Part shown: piece after piece, positions 1 through 5,525 of the stretch
How the letters are laid out: each line of letters opens with the position of its first letter
Numbering within the stretch: the stretch's first letter is position 1
Source of the DNA: Bacteroidota bacterium
GTDB lineage: Bacteria > Bacteroidota > Ignavibacteria > Ignavibacteriales > Ignavibacteriaceae
DNA: 6,998 bases
Assembly (NCBI GenBank): GCA_021793635.1
Contig: JAJYSI010000178.1
Span: 1-6,998 of the forward strand
Reading direction: 5' to 3'
Made by a program: the position numbers and the translations under genes
The notes under the pieces: generated by a model
The model's database searches: none
Seen by the model: the letters and a program-made list of their open reading frames with translations, nothing else
What the model was told of the DNA's origin: nothing

Positions 1-25
1 AAAAATAACAAATACAAATATATTA

Positions 26-916
26 ATGCTTTACATTGTTGAACTTAGCGTTTTATTAACTGCTTTCCTTTGGTCGGGGTCTTCCTTTGCCTTTACTGCC
101 GCTGCGGAAAGACTAAATTCTCTTCAATTAAATATTAATAGAATTTTTATAGCGGCTGTTTTTCTTTATGCAACGATTCTCTTATCAGGAATTCAATTTT
201 CAATTTCAACATCACAAGTTTTTTACCTTGCGGTAAGTGGATTTATTGGATTGGTTTTCGGGGATACGTTTCTATTTAAAGCATATCAACACGTCGGCGC
301 TCGAATAAGCATGTTGTTGATGGCGCTTTCGCCGGCAATGAGCGCCGTGTTAGCTTACCTCTTTTTGAAGGAAGATTTATCTCTCTGGGGAATAATAGGA
401 ATGTTAATAACAATGAGCGGAATAGCCCTCGTGATTTTAGAACGAAATGAAATTCCTTCATCAAAATATAAAATAAGTAAAGCCGGAATATTTTTTGGAC
501 TTATGGGAGCATTGGGACAAGCCGGTGGTTTGGTCTTTGCAAAAATAGCATTTAACTCCGGGGAGATAAATGGATTTGTCGCGACATTTGTAAGGATAGT
601 TGCCGCATTTCTTGTTATGCTTCCGTTAGCTATTGTCGTTAGAAGATTCAAAAATCCTTTTAAATTCTATGCAAAAGATTTGAAAGCTTTGACCTCAACA
701 ATTGCCGGCACTATCTTTGGCCCTTACCTCGGGATTACATTTAGCCTCATTGCAGTTGAATATACAAAAGTGGGAATAGCTTCAACATTAATGTCGATGA
801 TGCCGATTATTATGCTGCCGATTGTAAGATATTACTATAAAGAAAAATTAAGCTGGCGCGCAATAATTGGTGCAATTGTGGCCGTGGTTGGTGTATCAAT
901 TTTATTTTTGAGATAA
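26..916 (+). CDS. EamA/DMT-superfamily transporter
   Basis: A 296-residue integral inner-membrane protein made almost entirely of hydrophobic helices, about ten by eye. It has the internal duplication of the drug/metabolite transporter superfamily: one EamA repeat at roughly residues 3-135 and a second at 150-295. Each repeat ends with the family's typical pattern of an acidic residue before the last helix and glycines inside it (FLKEDLSLWGIIG near 113-125; YKEKLSWRAIIG near 271-282). Helix 4 and helix 9 carry prolines in the expected places (LSPAMSA near 101; SMMPIIMLP near 257). Length is typical for the family. Such proteins usually export amino acids or other small metabolites; nothing here fixes the substrate. 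The ATG at 26 gives the usual family N-terminus, but only 25 A/T-rich bases precede it and no Shine-Dalgarno is visible. The gene converges on the pilin-like gene, 9 bases away. Confidence 0.93.
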   Translation: MLYIVELSVLLTAFLWSGSSFAFTAAAERLNSLQLNINRIFIAAVFLYATILLSGIQFSISTSQVFYLAVSGFIGLVFGDTFLFKAYQHVGARISMLLMALSPAMSAVLAYLFLKEDLSLWGIIGMLITMSGIALVILERNEIPSSKYKISKAGIFFGLMGALGQAGGLVFAKIAFNSGEINGFVATFVRIVAAFLVMLPLAIVVRRFKNPFKFYAKDLKALTSTIAGTIFGPYLGITFSLIAVEYTKVGIASTLMSMMPIIMLPIVRYYYKEKLSWRAIIGAIVAVVGVSILFLR

Positions 917-925
917 AAATATTGG

Positions 926-1309
926 TTAATTATTTATTACGATACTATCTTTTGCAAAAGTAACATAATTGGTTACTTTTACTTTGGTAGACCCGTCGTT
1001 ACCGGTTTGTGTTCCGGTTCCAACGATCGTTACAAGTTGAGGAGTAACATTAACGGCATATGTTGCACTTCCTGTGGTTGTTAAATTGTCAGGTATTGTC
1101 CATCCTGAAAACGATTGATTTCCTCCCCCAAGCGATGTAGTTTCTAAATAATATTTTCTTGCCTGTGAACCAAAATTTGTAAGCTCCGAATAGATGGAAT
1201 TTCTATTAGATTCCGGTGCGTTTGCATAAAAAATATTAATGCCTACTATAATTGCCAAACCGACAATTATAACGCTAAGTACAATTAAAAGAAGTTGTTG
1301 TTGACCCAT
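926..1309 (-). CDS. Small pilin-like protein with an N-terminal membrane helix
   Basis: A 127-residue protein. Seen directly: a start of MGQQQLLLIVL, one long hydrophobic helix at about residues 5-27, an amphipathic continuation at 30-55 (SIYSELTNFGSQARKYYLE), then a Gly/Ser/Thr/Asn-rich, beta-prone remainder with no cysteine. The overall plan (hydrophobic helix running into an amphipathic helix, then a small polar head) is that of type IV pilins and pseudopilins. The Gly at position 2 could be the prepilin-peptidase site, giving a mature protein beginning QQQLLL. It lacks the basic leader and the Glu at mature position 5 of classical type IVa pilins, so processing is uncertain. Similar MGQQQLLLIVL-type proteins occur, as I recall, in Ignavibacteria-like genomes as unnamed proteins. 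No pilus-assembly gene lies nearby, so it looks like a stand-alone unit. The alternative is a simple signal-anchored periplasmic protein. The gene is probably real; its function is unproven. Confidence 0.72.
   Translation of the reverse strand: MGQQQLLLIVLSVIIVGLAIIVGINIFYANAPESNRNSIYSELTNFGSQARKYYLETTSLGGGNQSFSGWTIPDNLTTTGSATYAVNVTPQLVTIVGTGTQTGNDGSTKVKVTNYVTFAKDSIVINN
949..980. terminator. Overlapping inverted repeats near the convergent gene ends
   Basis: Two overlapping symmetrical elements lie just inside the 3' end of the pilin-like gene. CTTTTGCAAAAG at 949-960 is a perfect 12-base palindrome. AAAAGTAAC at 956-964 and GTTACTTTT at 972-980 form a perfect 9-base inverted repeat around a 7-base loop. 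On the + strand the second one reads A-tract, stem, T-tract, starting about 40 bases after the transporter stop codon, so it could end transporter transcripts. The stem has few G-C pairs and the sequence also encodes KVTNYVTF of the pilin-like protein, so chance symmetry is a real alternative. Confidence 0.25.
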
Positions 1310-1436
1310 ACTTCGTTGTTGTTATATTCGTTTATAAATTAGGATAAATACGATTAATAAACAATACAGCAATGTAAGGAATGAAGATTTAATTTTTATT
1401 TCCCTTGAAGCTTATTATTATCATTCAGATTCAAAT

Positions 1437-3368
1437 CTAATTTTTCTTTTGTGCTTGTAATCTTTTTAATTGCTGATAAAAGCTTATACTCCTTTGATCT
1501 TCCGGATTTATAGATAAACTTTTTTCTACTGCGTTTAGAGCATCAGCTATCTGGTTCATATAAAAATAAGCGCCGGACAAATTGTACCACACCTCCGGAT
1601 CCGTTTGGCTATATTGGGTGCATTGTTTTAAGTAGTATAGGGCTTCTTGATATTTACCATTTTGTAGTGCAATACTTCCCAACCATTTTGTTGTTAAATA
1701 AGATGGCTCAAATGAATTTAGTTTTTGAAGATAGGGCAAAGCATAGTTGAAAAGTTTAGCGTCGATAAGAAGTTTAATAACATATTGGTAAGTTTCACTG
1801 TAGTGCGGATGCTGAGCAATAATTGCATTTATTTCTTTCATAAAAGAAATATAATTTTTTGAAAGGTAATATCTATCGGCTGCTTCAACATGGGCTTTCT
1901 CCCATGTTGTTTGATGATTGACAACCTCAATAGCTAGGCTGTCAGTCCAATTTTTTTGAGAAAAATCTTCTAGTTTAAAGTTGGAAGTTCCTTTTGGAAC
2001 AAATGGATATGATCCTTTTAGAATTAAAATTTCTATTTCTGCAATTGTTGAATCGAGCTTTGTATAGGGAAAATCTGCACTTAAAATACTATCCTGAATA
2101 ACCCCGGAAAGGTCTAACATTTTTCCCTTTGGCAGGTAATTCAGATTCTTCATTCCATTAAAATATGATTTTGCCATCAGTCTGTATCCTTCAATATTAG
2201 GATGAAGATGATCAACCATCAAATTATTACCGGCTATTCCATCCGGGCTTTTGGCATTAAATATCGAATCAATATCAACGACAGGGTAGTTAAATTTTTT
2301 ACCAAGACTTTTTATGATGTAATTAAATTTTTGAGGAGCTCTAAATCGAAGTTCATCTAAATCTTTTGCTTCAATAAACAATTTTTTTGCTTGAAGAAAG
2401 TTACCAGACTTTAATTCATTCTGTGCTTGTGAAAAGACGTAATCCGCTGAAAGAAAATTATTTTCTTTTGCAGAAACAAACGGAACTTGATTTTTCAAAT
2501 TACAAGTTAAAGTTCCTAAGATTACCGGGATGTTTTTCTCCTTCAACATAGATAAAATATCTTCCATGTTGCCTTCAAACTGCTTCACTCCAAGATTGAA
2601 AAGATTGGAATTAAGGGGGATAAGAGATTTACCTACAACATGTTCCATTAATGTTTCATTATTTTCCTTTTTACCGTTACCGCTTTTAAAGATGCTAATA
2701 ATTTTTTCAATTGTATTATTTATCAACTGAAAAGTTCTAAATTTTTGAAGCCAAATAAATGAATTAACCAACAATCGTGATTTACCACCAGAAAAAGAAG
2801 ACGCAACGCCAAGAGCCCCGTAATATTCGTTATGACCGGTATAAATTAAAACCAGATCCGGGCTTTCCTTTAAAATTGCTTTTGTGAAATCTCTGACAGT
2901 GTAGCTGTCTATTGCTGAAATTCCGCAATTAACAACTTCTATATTAGTGCTTGGAAAAAGCAGCGCTAATCTTCTTTGCAGATCGCTTGGAAATGATGCG
3001 TTGGGAACAAAAGGGTAGCCTTGAACAGTACTTTCTCCTAAGACAAAAACTCTAAACGAATTATCCTTTTTATCTTTTTCAAACGATCCGGAATTTGGTG
3101 TCGGAAAATGTTTTAAGTTAGAAAAATATTTTTGAGCTATGCCGGGATTTAATACAAGTCTTTCGGGATGAAATTTGGATTCAGGAATAAAAATATTATA
3201 GGAATGTCCGTAATTGATTATTCTTAAGAATAGTTCCAATAAAATAAAAAAGATAAACGGGATCAAAACCGCAATTGTGTAAAACCATTTTGGCGTTGGT
3301 TTTAGTGATTGTATTTTTATAGTTTCGTTTTTCTTTTTAATATCAGATGGCTTTTGTTTTTTTGTCAT
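1437..3368 (-). CDS. Membrane-anchored SGNH/GDSL hydrolase with C-terminal TPR repeats
   Basis: A 643-residue protein. A lysine-rich cytoplasmic N-terminus (1-27) is followed by one membrane helix (about 28-46), placing the rest in the periplasm. The SGNH hydrolase blocks are visible in order: GES with nucleophile Ser103 in VLGESTVQG, Gly139 in VNCGISAIDSY, Asn170 in YTGHNEYYG, and Asp376/His379 in VDHLHPNIEGY. The expected Ser-His-Asp triad and oxyanion-hole residues are therefore intact, indicating hydrolysis of an ester, commonly an acyl group on a lipid or glycan. Between blocks III and V lies an insert of about 200 residues that contains a TPR-like helical hairpin (about 302-336, ending DLDELRFRAP). 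The C-terminal part (about 480-620) is a TPR array; the clearest repeat is 579-614 (PEVWYNLSGAYFYM...). It is transcribed divergently from the chaperone gene. No Shine-Dalgarno is seen before the ATG at 3368, which gives a sensible positively charged N-terminus. The substrate is unknown; family assignment is firm. Confidence 0.9.
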   Translation of the reverse strand: MTKKQKPSDIKKKNETIKIQSLKPTPKWFYTIAVLIPFIFFILLELFLRIINYGHSYNIFIPESKFHPERLVLNPGIAQKYFSNLKHFPTPNSGSFEKDKKDNSFRVFVLGESTVQGYPFVPNASFPSDLQRRLALLFPSTNIEVVNCGISAIDSYTVRDFTKAILKESPDLVLIYTGHNEYYGALGVASSFSGGKSRLLVNSFIWLQKFRTFQLINNTIEKIISIFKSGNGKKENNETLMEHVVGKSLIPLNSNLFNLGVKQFEGNMEDILSMLKEKNIPVILGTLTCNLKNQVPFVSAKENNFLSADYVFSQAQNELKSGNFLQAKKLFIEAKDLDELRFRAPQKFNYIIKSLGKKFNYPVVDIDSIFNAKSPDGIAGNNLMVDHLHPNIEGYRLMAKSYFNGMKNLNYLPKGKMLDLSGVIQDSILSADFPYTKLDSTIAEIEILILKGSYPFVPKGTSNFKLEDFSQKNWTDSLAIEVVNHQTTWEKAHVEAADRYYLSKNYISFMKEINAIIAQHPHYSETYQYVIKLLIDAKLFNYALPYLQKLNSFEPSYLTTKWLGSIALQNGKYQEALYYLKQCTQYSQTDPEVWYNLSGAYFYMNQIADALNAVEKSLSINPEDQRSISFYQQLKRLQAQKKN

Positions 3369-3465
3369 AATAACATCAAGAATAAAAATTAAATGGTAAA
3401 AGAGAATAAAAAATTACTTTCTTTTACAGTCTGTAGTTTAGTAAATTTAAAAATATATTTATTTC

Positions 3466-3471
3466 TATAAT
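3466..3471 (+). promoter_or_regulatory. Candidate -10 box for the chaperone gene
   Basis: A perfect TATAAT lies in the 160-base divergent intergenic region (3369-3528), 57 bases upstream of the chaperone ATG. No good -35 hexamer sits 16-18 bases upstream, and I see no TAnnTTTG motif of the Bacteroidota type. In an AT-rich spacer a chance match is plausible. If used, transcription would begin at about 3478, where the stem-loop annotated next begins. Confidence 0.3.
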
Positions 3472-3477
3472 TAACTA

Positions 3478-3499
3478 GCGCTAAAGATAATTTAAGCGC
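3478..3499 (+). promoter_or_regulatory. Stem-loop or dyad in the divergent intergenic region
   Basis: GCGCT (3478-3482) and AGCGC (3495-3499) are perfect inverted arms. Three more A-T pairs (3483-3485 with 3491-3493) form if base 3494 is bulged, leaving a GATAA loop. It is the only GC-rich patch in an otherwise A/T spacer and starts about where a transcript from the TATAAT at 3466 would start. It could be a 5' stabilising hairpin of the chaperone mRNA, or an operator shared by the two divergent genes. The sequence does not decide between these. Confidence 0.3.
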
Positions 3500-3528
3500 A
3501 AATCTAAATTAACTTCTTTATAAATCAT

Positions 3529-5379
3529 ATGAAAAAACTTTATCTCATGATCTTTTTCTTACTTATAATAAGTTCATCTTATAAGATATTTTCGCAAGAC
3601 CAGGGTGATTCAGTTGTTGCAAAAGCGGGTAATATTTCAATAACTGCAAAGGAATTCTTAGACCGTTACGAAATGACACCGCTCTTCAGAAAACAAATAA
3701 CGAGAATGACTCCGTCATTAAAGCTTGAATTTCTATATTCCCTAATTGCTGAAAAACTATGGGCAAATCAGGCTGAGCAAATGGGCTTTGATACAACTTC
3801 AGTTATGAAATTTGTTACTAAACAATATGAAGATATGTTTGTTAGGGATGCCGTCTTTAGAAAAGACATTAAAGATAAGGTGAAGGTAACCGACAAAGAT
3901 ATTTTGCAGGGATTTATAAGAAGCCAAACAACTCTGGAAGTGAACTACCTTGTATCAAATAACAAGAAAGAAATTTTTAATTTATATAAACTGCTGAAGG
4001 ACGGAATTCCTTTTGATACCCTTCTTGCATCAAGACCTGAGAAAATTGAACAAATGGAACCAAAGCAAATCGTATACGGCCAAATGACACAATCCTTAGA
4101 AGATACGCTATATGGGATGAAGGTAGGGCATTATACGACTCCAATAGCTACTCCGGATGGTTGGTATATTTTTAAGATGACCAATAAAATTCATTCATCA
4201 GAAAATACGGCGACAGGTCAAAATAACAGCGTGGAATCGGTAAAGAAAACTGTCGAAGCAATTAAAGAAAGAAAACTCTATCAGGAATATTTCTATAACT
4301 TTTTTAAAGACAAAAAGATAGAAGCTAATGCGATCTTGTTGAGGAGTCTGGCAGAAAAACTTTCATCTATCTTTTCAAAAAGAAAATTTGAACTTAGAAT
4401 TTCCCATAAGGACCCGGTTTTTATGGATGTAAAAGATGTACAGAAATTGGAGCAAGAATTTGGTCCTGATTCCTTAGCAATGCCATGTATTGAATTTAAA
4501 ACAAATCCAATGACGCTTGATACGTTTATTCGCAAATTGATTTTCCAGGGGTTCAGTTCTTACAAAACTGATTATAGGTCTATCGGAGAGCTTATTAATA
4601 CGGTAACTCGTTCGATGATTGAACATGCTCTTTTTGCCAGAGAAGGTTACAAAGAAAAACTAAATCTTTTACCGAGCGTTCAACGCGATTTGAAAATGTG
4701 GCGTGAAAATTATTTAACACAGCTTCTTCAAAACAAATTTATAGATTCTTCAAACATCTCTGATTCAACCGTTTATGATTATTATAAGAAATTTAATAAG
4801 AATGAATATTATCCTGAAGAAGTAAACATTGTGGAAGTGCTTAACAAGGATCCTGATATTATTAATGAAGTTCTTAAAGAAGCAAGAGAGGGTGTTAATA
4901 TGCACAAACTTGCTATGAAATATACACAACGCGAATGGACAAAAAAACAAAACGGAGAGTTTGGTTACTTCCCAATAACAAAATTTGGCGAGATAGGAAA
5001 AATTGCATCAACCATGAAGATCGGAGATATTTACGGGCCATTGAAGCTTAATGAAGGTTACTCTGTATTTGAACTAATTGGAAAACGCCCCTCAAAAGTT
5101 GATACGGCGCTTCCGTTTGAAAAATCGAAAGAAGAGCTTAGCCATTATCTTGCTATGAAGAAGGAACATAAAGCCATTACTGATTATACTGTTTATCTTG
5201 CGAAAAAGTTTGGCGTTTCAATCGACATGCCTCTTTTAGAATCTATTAAAGTAACTAATGTAAATGCTTTCGGTTACCGTTTGCTTGGCTTTGGCGGAAG
5301 GATTCCGGCAGTTCCCCTGATGGCTCCAAATGTTGATTGGGTTGACCCTTATCTTAAAAGTTTAAATATAACGCCATAG
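3529..5379 (+). CDS. Secreted SurA/PrsA-like peptidylprolyl isomerase with two parvulin domains
   Basis: A 616-residue exported folding factor. Residues 1-22 form a signal peptide (MKK, hydrophobic core, then FSQDQG), with likely cleavage just before Gln23; no lipobox cysteine is present, so it should be soluble in the periplasm. Residues about 27-128 are a helical SurA-N-like chaperone segment (AKAGNISITAKEFLDRY...). Two PpiC-type parvulin modules follow, at about 135-220 and 429-520. The second has the canonical layout (NGEFGYFPITKFGEIGKIAS, then MKIGDIYGPLKLNEGYSVFEL). The first is shorter and lacks the G-E/D-L/F-G-Y/W signature before its MKVGHYTTPIATPDGWYIF end, so it may be catalytically weak. 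Helical linkers lie between and after. Length exceeds the roughly 430 residues usual for SurA, mostly through the middle linker (about 235-428) and a Gly/Pro-rich tail (580-616). Its role is probably outer-membrane or secreted protein folding by cis-trans prolyl isomerisation. No Shine-Dalgarno is visible; the ATG is supported by the signal peptide directly after it. Not called surA because orthology cannot be shown here. Confidence 0.9.
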   Translation: MKKLYLMIFFLLIISSSYKIFSQDQGDSVVAKAGNISITAKEFLDRYEMTPLFRKQITRMTPSLKLEFLYSLIAEKLWANQAEQMGFDTTSVMKFVTKQYEDMFVRDAVFRKDIKDKVKVTDKDILQGFIRSQTTLEVNYLVSNNKKEIFNLYKLLKDGIPFDTLLASRPEKIEQMEPKQIVYGQMTQSLEDTLYGMKVGHYTTPIATPDGWYIFKMTNKIHSSENTATGQNNSVESVKKTVEAIKERKLYQEYFYNFFKDKKIEANAILLRSLAEKLSSIFSKRKFELRISHKDPVFMDVKDVQKLEQEFGPDSLAMPCIEFKTNPMTLDTFIRKLIFQGFSSYKTDYRSIGELINTVTRSMIEHALFAREGYKEKLNLLPSVQRDLKMWRENYLTQLLQNKFIDSSNISDSTVYDYYKKFNKNEYYPEEVNIVEVLNKDPDIINEVLKEAREGVNMHKLAMKYTQREWTKKQNGEFGYFPITKFGEIGKIASTMKIGDIYGPLKLNEGYSVFELIGKRPSKVDTALPFEKSKEELSHYLAMKKEHKAITDYTVYLAKKFGVSIDMPLLESIKVTNVNAFGYRLLGFGGRIPAVPLMAPNVDWVDPYLKSLNITP

Positions 5380-5383
5380 CGGA

Positions 5384-5411
5384 AAGCTTGCCTACCGGCA
5401 GGCGCAAGTTT
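5384..5411 (+). terminator. GC-rich hairpin after the chaperone gene, terminator- or repeat-like
   Basis: Starting 5 bases after the chaperone stop codon, bases 5384-5391 pair with 5404-5411 (eight pairs, one of them G-T), with core arms CTTGC and GCAAG. The inner GCCTACCGGCAGGC (5390-5403) is itself an imperfect palindrome. Position and stem strength fit an intrinsic terminator or a 3' end-stabilising stem, but only a short TTTAAGTT follows instead of a run of T. Short palindromes of the GCCTRCCGGCAGGC kind are, as I recall, common dispersed intergenic repeats in Bacteroidota-like genomes, so it may be one copy of such a family. Confidence 0.5.
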
Positions 5412-5455
5412 AAGTTCAAGAAGAAAGCAAAGGAAATATCTTGATATAAAAAACA

Positions 5456-5468
5456 ATCCGTGACGGAT
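5456..5468. promoter_or_regulatory. Perfect 13-base dyad upstream of the carbamoyltransferase
   Basis: ATCCGT (5456-5461) and ACGGAT (5463-5468) are exact inverted repeats around a single G, 57 bases before the carbamoyltransferase start codon. The one-base centre suits a dimeric DNA-binding protein better than an RNA hairpin, although a three-base-loop hairpin is possible. A TATAAA at 5481-5486 could serve as a -10 box, which would put the dyad over its -35 region, a usual place for a repressor or activator site. No good -35 hexamer is visible, so the promoter part is weak. Confidence 0.35.
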
Positions 5469-5525
5469 AAGCGCCAATACTATAAAGGATACGAATTCAT
5501 TTTTAATTTCGACTGAAATCTTTTT

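Noticed and set aside
276..651. Open frames on the - strand inside the transporter gene
   Set aside because: They lie wholly antisense to a convincing membrane protein and their translations show no domain or plausible N-terminus; they are shadows.
926..1309. Reading the small protein next to the transporter as a toxin, holin or immunity protein
   Set aside because: The continuous hydrophobic-to-amphipathic helix and beta-prone polar head fit a pilin-like fold, and there is no small partner gene.
1428..1439. Short inverted repeat AGATT-CA-AATCT over the hydrolase stop codon as a terminator
   Set aside because: Five A/T-rich pairs with a two-base loop cannot form a stable stem, and such matches are expected by chance here.
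2530..2730. A 66-codon + strand frame with a hydrophobic end inside the SGNH hydrolase gene
   Set aside because: Antisense to a well-supported enzyme; the hydrophobic stretch follows from A/T-rich codons read backwards.
4293..4950. Two - strand frames inside the chaperone gene
   Set aside because: Antisense to the chaperone coding sequence, with low-complexity Phe/Ile-rich translations and no recognisable family.
3529..5379. Lipoprotein anchoring of the chaperone, as in PrsA
   Set aside because: No cysteine follows the signal peptide; the only cysteine is at residue 320.
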